A DNA stretch of 64,000 nucleotides from Sphingosinicella sp. CPCC 101087 (GCF_004151485.1 NZ_SBFF01000004.1:248001-312000), one strand, 5' to 3'. Positions 16,130 through 27,491 are shown, numbered from the stretch's first letter. Notes: generated by a model from the letters alone, not told the origin. Numbers and translations are program-made.

Positions 16130-16504
16130 TCATTGGGCCGGAGGCTCCCAAAGCTCGATGGGATTACCCTCCGGGTCGTGAATGCGGGCGAAGCGACCCG
16201 TCTCGGGCGTGTCCCACTCCGCCTTGGTGACCGCGTCGATTCCCGACGCCTTCAGCCGGGCCAGAAGGCCGTCCAGGTCGCGCACCCGAAGGTTGATCAT
16301 CACCTGCTTCTCGAGCGGAAAATAGTCGCTCGCCTCCCGGAATGGCTCGAAAAGGAGCGGCCCGGGCTCAGGGTACCAGAACCATTCGCCCGAGGCGCCA
16401 GTACCGCAGCCGCCGCCGACCCCGAGATGCTCGCGATACCACGCCTTGATCGCCTCGGGATCCTTCGCCCGGAAGAAATAACCACCCATTCCGACCACCG
16501 ACAT
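16130..16504 (-). CDS. VOC (glyoxalase/bleomycin-resistance fold) protein
   Basis: Protein of 124 residues with the vicinal-oxygen-chelate layout: FFRAKDPEAIKAWYREHLG at the start and RIHDPEGNPIELWEPP at the end, where the terminal Glu is a typical metal ligand. The start at 16504 is supported by GGAG six bases upstream; longer alternatives at 16516 and 16597 lack a site. Possible roles are dioxygenase, isomerase or drug-binding protein. Substrate unknown. Confidence 0.85.
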   Translation of the reverse strand: MSVVGMGGYFFRAKDPEAIKAWYREHLGVGGGCGTGASGEWFWYPEPGPLLFEPFREASDYFPLEKQVMINLRVRDLDGLLARLKASGIDAVTKAEWDTPETGRFARIHDPEGNPIELWEPPAQ

Positions 16505-16640
16505 ACGCGTCTCCATGCATGTGAAAGGCATCAGGATAAGGCAGGACAGGGAGGGCGGATATCGCCCGAACGGGTGATTCCGGCGAGAATCATGCATTCG
16601 GGCGAATTGTGCGCGACACGTCAGCCCCGGGGCAGGAAGT

Positions 16641-17054
16641 TCACGGGATCAGCGCAAGCCACCGTGCTTTCTCGACGGCCTGGACGCGCCTTTGCACCTC
16701 CAGCTTCTCGTAGAGCCGGGCGACATGGGTCTTCACCGTGTTGGGCGAAATGCCGAGGCTTCGTGCCACTTCCTTGTTCGACTGCCCGGTCGCGAGCAGC
16801 TCCAATATCTCGCATTCGCGACGTGTGAGGCCGAGCGAGCGGATCGCAGCCTGGTTGCGTTCGAACGGGGCTGGGGCGGGCCGGGACGTCAGCCGCCGGC
16901 CTGCCCAGATTCCCAGTCCGAGGAAGCCGACGGCGAGCAGGACGATGTAGATCTCGGCCGAGAGCGCGCGCATCGATCGATGCCATTCGAGCCATTCCAG
17001 CGCGGCGGTCGCCAGCGCCAGCACCAGAGCGTAGAGAATGACGGTCCTCGCCAT
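16641..17054 (-). CDS. Membrane-tethered LuxR-type regulator
   Basis: Protein of 137 residues with two predicted membrane helices (about residues 3-22 and 35-52) followed by a LuxR/GerE helix-turn-helix (LTRRECEILELLATGQSN, then KEVARSLGISPNTVKTHVAR). There is no receiver or autoinducer domain, so any signal must come through the membrane part or from another protein. It diverges from the ABC-F gene; the 85-base gap could hold both promoters. Confidence 0.85.
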   Translation of the reverse strand: MARTVILYALVLALATAALEWLEWHRSMRALSAEIYIVLLAVGFLGLGIWAGRRLTSRPAPAPFERNQAAIRSLGLTRRECEILELLATGQSNKEVARSLGISPNTVKTHVARLYEKLEVQRRVQAVEKARWLALIP

Positions 17055-17139
17055 GCCCGCAGACTGTCAGAAAGGGCGGGATCCCACCAGCCGACCTAGC
17101 GAGGATGACGGCGGCGGGCAGAGCCCCTATCTGGCGCGC

Positions 17140-18924
17140 ATGGGAGCACCTGTCCTCGCTTACGAGAATCTCGGCCTGATCCAGGGTACCGGCTGGCTGT
17201 TTCGCAGGCTCGACCTGTTCGTCGGCGAGCGTGACCGGCTCGCCCTGATCGGCCGCAACGGGGCCGGCAAGACGACACTGCTCAAGTGCCTCGCCGGACT
17301 GATCGATCCTGACGAGGGTCGGCGGACGATCAAGCCGGGGCTGAAAGTGGTGTTGCTCGAACAGGATCCGCCGATAGCGCGATTCGAGACGCTGCGGGAT
17401 TTCGCCTTGTCGGGAACCGACGCGCCGGCCGCGCATGCCGTCGAGGCAATCGCCACCCAGATAGGCCTCGACCTCGACCGGCCGGCGACGACCGCCAGCG
17501 GGGGCGAGAGGCGGCGGGCGGCGATCGCCCGGGCGCTAGGCCAGGAGCCGCAGGTGCTGCTGCTGGACGAACCGACAAACCACCTCGACCTCGCCGGTAT
17601 CGAGTGGCTGGAGGATTGGCTTTCGCGGTTCGCCGGCGCGTTCATCGTGATCAGCCACGATCGTACGTTCCTGAAGCGGCTGACCCGATCGTCGCTTTGG
17701 CTCGACAGGGGAACGCTGCGACGGGCGGAGATCGGCTATGGCGGCTTCGACGCCTGGACCGAGAAGGTCTACGAGGAAGAAGCGCGCGCCGCGGAGAAGC
17801 TCGACGCCAAGCTGAAGCTCGAGCTGCACTGGCTGCAACGCGGCGTGACGGCAAGGCGGCGGCGCAACCAGGGGCGGCTCGCCAAGCTGCACGAGATGCG
17901 CGCCGCGAGGGCGGCGATGCTCGGACCGGCGGGTGCCGCGAAGCTCGCGCTCGAGAATGACCAGGTGAAGACCAAGATGGTCATCGAAGCCGAGAAGGTT
18001 TCCAAGAGCTTTGGCGATCGTACGATCATCAAGGACTTCTCGCTGCGCATCCAGCGAGGGGACCGGATCGGCCTGGTCGGTGCCAACGGCACCGGCAAGA
18101 GCACCCTCCTGAAGCTGCTCACCGGCGAGATCGAGCCCGACGAGGGCAAGGTGACCCGGGCAAGGACCCTGACCGGCGTGATGATCGACCAGCAGCGCAG
18201 GCTGCTCGATCCCGACAAGAAGGTACGCGACATACTCGCCGATGGCGGCGACTGGATCGAGGTGCGCGGGCAGAAGAAGCACGTCCAGGGATATCTGAAG
18301 GAGTTCCTGTTCGATCCGGGCGTGGTCGACACGAAGATCGGGGCGCTTTCCGGAGGCGAGCGCTCGCGGCTGCTGCTGGCTCGCGAATTCGCCAGGCGCT
18401 CCAACCTGCTGGTGCTCGACGAGCCCACAAACGACCTCGACCTCGAAACCCTCGACCTGCTGCAGGAAGTGATCGCGGATTATGACGGCACCGTGCTGAT
18501 CGTCAGCCACGACCGCGACTTTCTCGACCGGACGGTAACCATCACGCTCGGACTGGACGGGTCGGGACGGGTCGATATCGTTGCCGGCGGCTATGAAGAT
18601 TGGGAGCGCAAGCGCCGGCCGAACGAGACCAAGGCTTCCGCCAAGGGCACTGCGGCGGCGGACACCGCACCCCCGCCGCGTCCGCGCACCAAGTTGAGCT
18701 ACAAGGACCAGCGCGACTATGACCTGCTTCCCCAGCGCATCGAAGCGCTGGAGGCGGAAATTGCGCGCGACGAGAACATCCTGTCCGATCCCGACCTCTA
18801 TCGCCGCGACCCGGAGCGGTTCGCTCAGCTCACCGCGGCAATCGATAAGGCCCGTGCGGAGCGCGACGCCGCCGAGGAGAGGTGGCTGGAGCTTGCGGAA
18901 ATGGCTGAGTCCCTGGCGGGCTAG
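17140..18924 (+). CDS. ABC-F ATPase, Uup-like
   Basis: Protein of 594 residues with two ABC domains and no membrane segments. Domain 1 has GRNGAGKTT, SGGERRR and LLLDEPTNHLDL; domain 2 has GANGTGKST, LSGGERSR and LVLDEPTNDLDL. A linker lies between them, and the C-terminal coiled coil (KLSYKDQRDYDLLPQRIEAL onward) is typical of Uup. ABC-F proteins bind the ribosomal E site and relieve or modulate stalled translation; Uup has also been tied to DNA metabolism. The ATG at 17140 was chosen since the conserved part starts there; earlier in-frame codons reach into the regulator gene's promoter. Confidence 0.92.
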   Translation: MGAPVLAYENLGLIQGTGWLFRRLDLFVGERDRLALIGRNGAGKTTLLKCLAGLIDPDEGRRTIKPGLKVVLLEQDPPIARFETLRDFALSGTDAPAAHAVEAIATQIGLDLDRPATTASGGERRRAAIARALGQEPQVLLLDEPTNHLDLAGIEWLEDWLSRFAGAFIVISHDRTFLKRLTRSSLWLDRGTLRRAEIGYGGFDAWTEKVYEEEARAAEKLDAKLKLELHWLQRGVTARRRRNQGRLAKLHEMRAARAAMLGPAGAAKLALENDQVKTKMVIEAEKVSKSFGDRTIIKDFSLRIQRGDRIGLVGANGTGKSTLLKLLTGEIEPDEGKVTRARTLTGVMIDQQRRLLDPDKKVRDILADGGDWIEVRGQKKHVQGYLKEFLFDPGVVDTKIGALSGGERSRLLLAREFARRSNLLVLDEPTNDLDLETLDLLQEVIADYDGTVLIVSHDRDFLDRTVTITLGLDGSGRVDIVAGGYEDWERKRRPNETKASAKGTAAADTAPPPRPRTKLSYKDQRDYDLLPQRIEALEAEIARDENILSDPDLYRRDPERFAQLTAAIDKARAERDAAEERWLELAEMAESLAG

Positions 18925-18969
18925 CGTCGGTCTGTTTCCTGCCCCTTCGCGGGAGGCGGGAAAAAGGCG

Positions 18970-18990
18970 CCTTCGACCGGTTCAGGCGAA
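18970..18990. repeat. Degenerate REP-like element
   Basis: CCTTCGACCGGTTCAGGCGA resembles the short palindromic repeat family frequent between sphingomonad genes, whose minus-strand translation reads SPEPVEG. It lies in the convergent gap between the ABC-F gene and prsT. Only this single degenerate copy was noticed. Confidence 0.35.
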
Positions 18991-19012
18991 TGCGTCCCAG
19001 CCCCCGTGACGT

Positions 19013-20919
19013 TCACGGTCCCGCCGTGCCTGCTTGTTCCAGCTGCCGCCTGATCGCTTCCTCGCTGGGCGCCCCGCGCGTCGCGCGTGCGAGCAGGGCC
19101 AGGCCGCCGGCGGGGTCCTCGCCGCTCTTGAACAGGATCCATCCCAAGGTATCGGCGGTCGCCGGGTTGTTGCGGTCCAATGCCCAGGCCCGGCGTGCGA
19201 GGGGGACGGCCGAATCATAGTCGCCGGTTTCCGAATAGGCCCAGGCAAGATTGTTGAGGATGGTCGCATCATTGTTCCCGAGGCGGCTACGCAGACTCTC
19301 GTAGACCAGGATCGCTTCCCCATATTCCCGGCGCTGCATCATCCGCGACGCGAGCAATATCTGCCCGGGCACGCTTCGCGGATTCTGCTGGACGTAGAGC
19401 TCCAGGACCTGATCGGCCGCGGGCACCTGGCCCGAGCGCTGAAGCGCCTCGATGAGGCGGAGGGCGACCGGCTCGGTAAACGCGAGATTGGCGGCGCGGC
19501 GATATTGCTCCGCGGCGCCGGCGAAGTCGCCGCCGGTACCGAGGACGTCGCCGACGAGGACATGGGTTTCCGGAGCTCCAGGATTGGCCGTCTGGATTCG
19601 CTGCGCCCTCTCCAGCGCCTCGTCGCGCAGACCGCGCGCGAGAAGGGCGGAGACGAGACGGACCTGGATAGGACCGTCGCCGGGCCGAGCATCGGCCGCC
19701 GCCCGCAGGTCCGCAAACTCGCCGTCGGCCAGCGGGTCCAGACGCGTGAGGGCGCCGGGCTGCGGCAAGGCTGCGCGGGCGAGGTAATGTGCTGCCGCAG
19801 CGGCATCACCGCGCCGCGCGAGCAGTCGACCCATCAAGGTCAGCGCATAATCGTCGGCATCGGGTCCATCGACGATCGGGCGCAGCGTCTCCGCCGCCGC
19901 GATCAGGTCGCCCATCCGCCATTGGGCGACGGCGAGCAATCGGCGTGCCTTGCGGTTGGCCGGCTGGCGCGCAACCAGGGCGGCGAGCCGGTCGGCGGCT
20001 TGCGCCGCATTGCCGGTCTCCAGGTCGATCGTGCCCCCGAGCAGCATCCCGGCCGGAACGGAGTCGAACGCTCCGCGCGTGCGATTGTAAAGCGAACGGG
20101 CAAGCTCGAAATTGCGCGCCCGGGCGGCCAGCACGGCCTGAAGGTAGTAAGCGGTCGGATGCCCGCCGGTCAGCGCATGGACTGCTCGGACATCGGAGAG
20201 CATGTCGCCCATCCTGCCGAGATCTCCATAGGTGATGGCGCGCTCCAGCAGAGCGGGAACATGGCCCGGATCCACGTCCAGCGCGCGATCGAACCACGGC
20301 AGAGCGGCGGAGAGGCCATATTGTCCGCGGCTGAGCTCGCCTCGCAGCACCAGCGCCTCGGCGTCGCCCGGCCGGAGCGCCAGGGCGCGGTCGACCGCCT
20401 CCAGCGCGCCGGCAATATTGCCGGCCGCGCGGCGGTATCGGGCCAGGTCGATCCACACCGCACTGTCGCGCGGCGCCAGCGAGGCGGCATAGTCGAGCTG
20501 CGCCTGCGCCGCGGCCAGGTCATGCAGCGCGAGCAGCGCACGGCCGCGCATCCGGGCCGCATAGGCCTCGTGCGCCGCGGGCACGACCGCCGCTTCGGCG
20601 AGCGCGCCGCGCGGATCGTTCTGGAGCAAGCGGGCATGGGCAAGGAGATGGCGGGTTTCCTCCGCCGGAACTCCCGACTGACGCGCCCGCGCGATCTCGG
20701 ATTCCGCCGCGATGCCGTCCCCCAAAGCGAGCTGGACCCGCGCCTGCATCATCCGCGCGGCACGGTCGCCCGGATTGGCCTGGAGCGCATTCATCAGCTC
20801 GACCCGCGCGGTGCGGATGTCGCCGCGCCGAAAGGCGGCCGCCCCCCGCTCATAGGGGCTGCCGGCTGGCCCGCCACAGGCGGCGAGCGCGAGCGATGCC
20901 AGAAGGAGAAATCGGCGAA

Positions 20920-20923
<4 letters not shown>
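19013..20923 (-). CDS. prsT: XrtA/PEP-CTERM system TPR-repeat lipoprotein PrsT
   Basis: TPR protein of 636 residues with a lipoprotein signal peptide: lipobox LALAAC with Cys 16. More than ten TPR-like helical pairs fill the rest (for example AQLDYAASLAPRDSAVWIDL and LNNLAWAYSETGDYDSAV). In exosortase-A loci PrsT accompanies the PrsK/PrsR sensor pair. The GTG at 20923 overlaps the prsR stop (GTGA), which fixes the start and implies coupling; the frame continues open far upstream only as antisense-like sequence within prsR. It is last in the leftward operon. It is shorter than many PrsT proteins known to me, so loss of some repeats is possible. Confidence 0.85.
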
Positions 20924-22280
<1,357 letters not shown>

Positions 22281-22284
<4 letters not shown>

Positions 22285-24365
22285 GCTCGCATCCGTTCAT
22301 GCACGAGGGCGGGACGGACTGGCGTTCCCGGGAGGATAAGGGTGAACCGGCTGCCCTCGCCGAGCGCGCTTTCGACCTCGAGCCGGCCCCCCATTGCTGC
22401 GATCAAGGCCCGTGCCTCGTAAGCGCCGATGCCGAAGCCGGTTTCCTTGGTAGAAGCGAAAGGCTGGAACAGGCGGGAGCGGACAAAATCCTCGGACATT
22501 CCTCCGCCATGGTCGATCACCTCGAGGACGACGTCGCCTCCGCTTTCGAAACCACGGACCTCGACCGGATCGGCAGGGCCGCTGGCGTCGATGGCGTTCT
22601 GGAGGAGATGAGCCAGCGCCTGCTCGAGCGCCGCCGCATCGGCCTTCGCGATCAGCGCCTCGGCCACATCGGCCCGGATCGGATGGGCGCGCTGCTTCGC
22701 GGCGACGACCGATTCGATCACGCGGCGCACATCGACCGGGCGTGGCGGATCGGCCTCGCGCGCGCCGCCGGGCGTCAGCCGGGCGAGCAGGTCGTTCAGC
22801 TTCTTCACCGAGGCCTTCAAGGTTGCGATCATGTCGGCGCGGAATTCCGGATTGCCCGCGTGCCGCTCGGAATTCCGGGCAACCAGGGAGAGTTGGCTGA
22901 CCAGATTCTTGATGTCGTGCAGGATGAAGGCGAATCGCCGGTTGAACTCGTCGAAGCGGCGGGCGTCGGCGAGCGCCTGCTGGCCGCGCGCCTCCGCGAT
23001 ATAGCTCGCGGCCTGAATGCCGGCGGCGCGGAACAGGTCGAAATCCTCCCAGTCGAGCGGCCGCCGGAAAGCCGGCGGCTCGAGGATCACCAGCCCGACG
23101 AGCCGACCGGAATGAATCAGCGGCACCCCCGCCCAGGCGCGCTCCAGCCCGGCCAGCCATCCCGGCACCGGAAGGCGGATGCCGCCCTTGACCAGCCAAC
23201 CGTCTCGAATCGCGTCGAAGTCCACGACATAAGCCTGCTCCTCGACGAAGCGGGCCAGTGCCTCGGCACCGCTGCCGGTCGGCGGCAGCGGCAACGCCGA
23301 ATTCCAGCGCGCCGTCGCCACCAGGCGGTAATGAGCGTCGGTCATCAACAGCACGCCGGCCGTCGAGCCGCCAATGTCCGCAAGCGCTTTCACGACCCGC
23401 TCCTCGAGTGTGGCGCCGTCCTCGCCCTGACGGGCGACCGTGTCGGTGAAGCGCAGCCATTCCTGCCGATAGTCGTAGCGGTGCTCGAACACATGCTTGG
23501 CGACGAGGACCTGAAGCCAGGCCCGCGCCCTACGCGACGGCAGCAGAACCAGCGCGCCGCCGGTCATGATCGCGACGACGCCGAGCTGAGCCACCTCGCC
23601 CCAGCCGGCGCCGACGATCTCCAGCGCCCGCGATGCGGACATCATCACGATCAGGTAGGCGAGAATGGCGATAACCGAGAGCGACTGGAAGGTCGCGGCA
23701 CGCGAGATCTGGACCTTCCAGCTTGCCGGACCGCGAATTCCCAGGGCGAAGAGCGCGGCGAGCATCGCCATCACCACTCCGCGCATTGCGAAAAGGGCTT
23801 CGGCGCTGCCGCGCGAGAAATAGGCGACCGTGTAGAGGTGGAGATCGTAAGCCCACATCGCTGCCAGCGCGATCATCGGAAAGCGGAGGGCATTGCGCGA
23901 ACCAGGCGCGGCCTGCCCGTACAGGTTGTGAACCAGTATCAGCGCGCCGGCAGCCAAAGTGAGGCCAAGTATCTCAAGGGTGGTGACGAGCGACTCGAAC
24001 ACGATCCCGACTTCACGATATTCGGCCATGATGCCGCCGACCACGATCTGCAGGCCGGCCACAGCGGCCACGGCGGCATAGACCGACTTGACCGCACGCT
24101 GGGCGCTGCCGCCGCCGGCTTTTTGCATGATGCCGTACATGAAGGCGAGAAAGGCAAGGTTGCGCGCACTCTCGAAGAGCTGGGCGAGCATGTCGTAGCG
24201 TCCGAGCAGGGCCAGGAAGATCGCCCAAACGGAGACGGTGGCGAAGGCGGTGACCAGCGGCCGATTGAGCGGATCGCCGTTCCAGTGGCGGAGCTGGAAG
24301 ATCGCCAGCGCTCCATATAGGCCGGCAGCGAGGAGATGGCTCCACAGCGCGATCAGCCCGAGCAT
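22281..24365 (-). CDS. prsK: XrtA/PEP-CTERM system histidine kinase PrsK
   Basis: Kinase of 694 residues. The N-terminal third is a run of about eight to ten membrane helices, then a GAF-like domain (about residues 310-455), then the kinase core with the phosphoacceptor His in FILHDIKNLV, N box LLQNAIDAS, and G boxes DHGGGMSED and GFGIGAYEAR. PrsK phosphorylates PrsR to switch on exopolysaccharide and PEP-CTERM genes. The ATG overlaps the stop of the sugar transferase (TGATG) and its own stop overlaps the prsR start. Confidence 0.93.
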
Positions 24366-25753
24366 CAGCGCGCGCCCTCCGGCCAGAGGATCACCCGCGC
24401 CGTCTGGAGCAGGATCAATATGTCGAGAAATGGCGTGTAGTTCTTGGCGTAATAGAGATCGAATTCGAGCTTCTCACGCGCATCCTCGATCGATGCTCCG
24501 TATGGATAGTTGATCTGGGCCCAGCCGGTGATTCCCGGCTTCACCACGTGGCGCTCCGAATAATAAGGAAGCCGGGCTTCGAGATCCGCGACGAATTGCG
24601 GTCGCTCCGGCCGCGGACCGACAAAGCTCATCTCGCCGCGCAGCACGCTCCAGGCCTGCGGAAGCTCGTCGATCCTGAGCTTCCGGATCAGGCGGCCGAC
24701 CCGCGTGACACGCGGATCGTCGCGCTGCGCCCACACCGCCTTGCCCCCGACCTCGGCATCGACGCGCATCGAGCGGATCTTCACGACGTCGAAGGTTTGG
24801 CCGTACAGGCCGACACGGCGCTGCCGATAGAAAACCGGACCACGGCTTTCCAGCTTCACCGCGATCGCCGTGATCGCGATCAGCGGGACAGCAAGGAGCA
24901 GGATCGACAGGCTCACCGCCACGTCGAACAGCCGCTTGCCGAGGCTCGACAGCCGGCGGCCTGCGGAGAAGCCGTCGGAGAAGATCAGCCAGGAGGGATT
25001 GAGGCTGTCGAGGTCGACCCGGCCGGTCTCGCGCTCGATGAAGGTCGAGAAATCATGCACCTCGACCCCGGTCGTCTTGATTCGCAGTAGATCGTTGAGC
25101 GGCAAAGCGTTGCGGCGCTCCTCCAGCGCCAGCACCACCTCGCCGGCCCCGAGGTCGAGCAGATGGCGGGGAAGACTCGCTATGTCGTCGCGATTGACCG
25201 AGCCGACTACGGCGGCGGGCCCGTCGTTCATCCCGACGAAGCCGACGACGTGGAAACCGGATCCGGCCCGCTCCGCAAGCGCTTGGATCCGGGCGGCGCG
25301 CGGCCCGGCGCCCAGCACGAGGACGCGACGCCGGAAATGCCGCCCACCGATCAGGTCGCGGAGCAGGGCTCGGAGCCCGCCCAGGCCGAATAGGGCCAGC
25401 AAGGTGGCGTAGAGCAGGCTGGAGCGCCAGAAGCTGACCGGAGGGAAAGCGAAGAAGACCAGCGACAGGAGCAGGATTCCGAGCGCGACCGCCACGAGCA
25501 GGCGAGCGACGGCGAACCGCACCGACTGCAGCGCCTGCACGCCGTAGACGCCGACGGCCACCATGGCCGCCTGCATCGCGAGCGCGAACGCAAGCATGTT
25601 GGGAAGCCGCGCCGCCTCCGGGTCGAACTTGCCGTCGACCTGCCACACGCGCAGGGCCCAGCCGGCTTCTGCCGCGACCATGAGCAGCGCGAAATCGATT
25701 GCCGCCAGCAGCAACACGGAGACCGGCAGGTAATGTTTGAAGATTCGGATCAT
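24365..25753 (-). CDS. TIGR03013-family XrtA/PEP-CTERM undecaprenyl-phosphate sugar transferase
   Basis: Initiating glycosyltransferase of 462 residues. Four to five N-terminal membrane helices and a Rossmann-like segment (VLVLGAGPRAARIQALAERA) precede the C-terminal bacterial sugar transferase domain with KLRIDELPQAW, GEMSFVGPRPERP, KPGITGWAQINYPYG and FDLYYAKNY. It transfers a sugar-1-phosphate to undecaprenyl phosphate to start the exopolysaccharide repeat unit. It is the first gene of the operon with prsK, prsR and prsT. The exosortase gene xrtA itself is not in the window. Confidence 0.93.
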   Translation of the reverse strand: MIRIFKHYLPVSVLLLAAIDFALLMVAAEAGWALRVWQVDGKFDPEAARLPNMLAFALAMQAAMVAVGVYGVQALQSVRFAVARLLVAVALGILLLSLVFFAFPPVSFWRSSLLYATLLALFGLGGLRALLRDLIGGRHFRRRVLVLGAGPRAARIQALAERAGSGFHVVGFVGMNDGPAAVVGSVNRDDIASLPRHLLDLGAGEVVLALEERRNALPLNDLLRIKTTGVEVHDFSTFIERETGRVDLDSLNPSWLIFSDGFSAGRRLSSLGKRLFDVAVSLSILLLAVPLIAITAIAVKLESRGPVFYRQRRVGLYGQTFDVVKIRSMRVDAEVGGKAVWAQRDDPRVTRVGRLIRKLRIDELPQAWSVLRGEMSFVGPRPERPQFVADLEARLPYYSERHVVKPGITGWAQINYPYGASIEDAREKLEFDLYYAKNYTPFLDILILLQTARVILWPEGAR

Positions 25754-25829
25754 GATGGACGGGCCTCGCGAAGCGCGGGCCGGACGGCCGCGCGCCAGAT
25801 CGGCGCCGCGCCTTCGTCACCGAGGCGAA

Positions 25830-25874
25830 GTGTAAGCTGGACCGACACGGGCGGGAGTGTCGGCGAAATTGACA
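25830..25874 (-). promoter_or_regulatory. Interleaved dyads upstream of the prs operon
   Basis: Three overlapping inverted repeats on the GTGT/ACAC theme: GTGT-N11-ACAC (25830-25848), CCGACAC-N8-GTGTCGG with perfect 7-base arms (25842-25863), and TGTC-N9-GACA (25858-25874). They lie 77-121 bases before the first start codon. They are candidates for a PrsR enhancer site or an mRNA hairpin. I could not see a clear GG-N10-GC sigma-54 element nearby. Confidence 0.45.
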
Positions 25875-25902
25875 AATAAAGGGTGAAAGGGGCTGGCCCC
25901 GA

Positions 25903-26307
25903 CTAGTGCCGGGTCCAGGCTTGTGAGCGACAGACGATCGCGACGCAGCCGGTCACCCGCAACGTACCGTCGGGATTCAGGCGCAGCCGGGCGCGATACG
26001 ATCTGCCGGTCTTCGGATCATAGGCGCGGCCTTCGCCGCCGCCGCCCGGCGCAAAGCCGCTGAGGACGGCGACACCGACCAGCGGGCGGCGGCGAAGCGC
26101 TTCGTCCGGGTTGTTCGCGTCTTGGACAGGGGCGCCGCGGGCGAGCACGCGCACGACACGTCCGCAGGCGGTCTCTCCGCATCGTCCGATCCGGACGACG
26201 GCCGAGCGATCCGCGGTCACCCAGTCGCCGGCGAATCCCCGCGGGTGTCGAGAGGATAAGGGCGAGCGATGCGGCGAGCATGCCCCCGCATAGCCGGCCA
26301 GACGCAC
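25903..26307 (-). CDS. DUF2147-domain protein, probably frameshifted at its N-terminus
   Basis: The frame 25903-26245 encodes a typical DUF2147 domain (GDWVTADRSAVVRIG, CGRVVRVL, NPDEALRRRPLVG, ending CVAIVCRSQAW). DUF2147 proteins are exported, yet this frame runs upstream into a non-signal sequence to an ATG at 26307. In the neighbouring frame an ATG at 26281 starts a convincing signal peptide, MLAASLALILSTPAG. The two join if one base is removed from the run of four at 26237-26240, giving STPAGFAGDWVTAD. So the gene is either a sequencing error or a recent frameshift. Function of the family is unknown. GGGGC-TG-GCCCC lies just downstream at 25889-25900. Confidence 0.7.
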   Translation of the reverse strand: MRLAGYAGACSPHRSPLSSRHPRGFAGDWVTADRSAVVRIGRCGETACGRVVRVLARGAPVQDANNPDEALRRRPLVGVAVLSGFAPGGGGEGRAYDPKTGRSYRARLRLNPDGTLRVTGCVAIVCRSQAWTRH

Positions 26308-26369
26308 CGATGGCCACCCTTAGAGAGAGGGGACTATCGCGGCAGGGCCCGGCCCGGCTAGGCTGAAGC

Positions 26370-27491
26370 ATGGGCCAAGCCGCAACCGCACGCATCATAC
26401 CGGTCATCCTTTGCGGAGGCGCCGGGACGCGGCTGTGGCCCTTGTCGCGGCTCGACCGCCCCAAGCCTTTCGTTTCGATAGATGGCGGGGCGACTCTGTT
26501 CCAGGAGACCGCGCGCCGGGTTGGGGATCCTGCCCTGTTCGCGCCGCCGATCGTCGTCGTGGCCGAGGAGTTCGGTGGCACCGCCGCGGCCCAGCTCGAG
26601 GAAGCCGGCGTCGGCGGCGCCCGGCTGATCCTCGAGCCGGCGGCGCGGGGCACGGCGCCTGCGATCGGGACGGCGGCCCTGATGAGCGATCCGAACGACC
26701 TGCTGCTGGTGCTGCCGAGCGATCATGTCGTCAGGAACGTGACTGCCTTCTCCACCGCCGTCGGCGAGGCCGTGACGGCGGCGCGTTCGGGATGGCTGGT
26801 CACTTTCGGCGTGCAGCCGGAACGGCCGGAAACCGGCTACGGCTACATCCTGCGCGGCGAATCGGCAGCGCCGGGCGCATCCCGGGTCGAAAGCTTCGTC
26901 GAGAAGCCCGATGCGGCAACCGCCGCACTTTATCTCGCAGACGGACGCTATTTGTGGAACAGCGGCATCTTCCTGTTCGGCGCCGGGACGCTCATCGCGG
27001 CGCTGCGAGAGCATGCATCTTACATCTTGCCCGCGGCCGAGGCGGCGCTCGCGGCGGGGCGGTGGGAGGACGGGTCGATCCATCCAGAGCGCGGCCATTT
27101 CGCACGCTCGCCGTCGCAGTCGATCGACCATGCGGTCATGGAGAAGAGCGACAGGGTCGCGGTCGTACCGGTCGACATGGGCTGGTCCGACGTCGGCAGC
27201 TGGGAAGCGCTGCATGCCGCTGCCGAGCACGACGCACAGGGCAATGCACTGGCAGGCGACGTCGTGATGATCGACAGCCAGGGTTCGCTGGTCCGCTCGG
27301 AAGGACCGCTGGTGGTCGGCGTCGGAGTGCGGGATATGGTCATCGTCGCGACCGAGAGATCGGTGCTGATCGTGCCGCGCGGCGAGAGCCAACGCGTTAA
27401 GGAAGCGGTCGAGATCCTTGCCCGCAGAGGAATGGAGCCGCCGCAGGAGCTAGGGGGCGGTCGACGGACCGGCGACGGGCCGAAACCCTAG
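26370..27491 (+). CDS. manC: Mannose-1-phosphate guanylyltransferase
   Basis: Makes GDP-mannose from mannose-1-phosphate and GTP. The 373-residue protein carries the nucleotide-binding signature CGGAGTRLWPLSR, then RPKPF, VLPSDHVV, ETGYGYI and FVEKPD, ending with the VDMGWSDVGSW motif. It lacks the C-terminal isomerase domain of bifunctional AlgA-type enzymes. It supplies exopolysaccharide synthesis together with the phosphohexomutase at 4.6 kb. Its TAG stop is shared through a CTAG palindrome with the convergent exoribonuclease gene. Confidence 0.95.
   Translation: MGQAATARIIPVILCGGAGTRLWPLSRLDRPKPFVSIDGGATLFQETARRVGDPALFAPPIVVVAEEFGGTAAAQLEEAGVGGARLILEPAARGTAPAIGTAALMSDPNDLLLVLPSDHVVRNVTAFSTAVGEAVTAARSGWLVTFGVQPERPETGYGYILRGESAAPGASRVESFVEKPDAATAALYLADGRYLWNSGIFLFGAGTLIAALREHASYILPAAEAALAAGRWEDGSIHPERGHFARSPSQSIDHAVMEKSDRVAVVPVDMGWSDVGSWEALHAAAEHDAQGNALAGDVVMIDSQGSLVRSEGPLVVGVGVRDMVIVATERSVLIVPRGESQRVKEAVEILARRGMEPPQELGGGRRTGDGPKP

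Noticed and set aside
22299-24320. A 673-codon plus-strand frame opposite prsK
   Set aside because: Antisense to a well-supported histidine kinase; no domain or ribosome site.
25889-25900. GGGGC-TG-GCCCC as a terminator of the DUF2147 gene
   Set aside because: Loop of two bases and only a broken T-rich stretch; at most a weak pause site.
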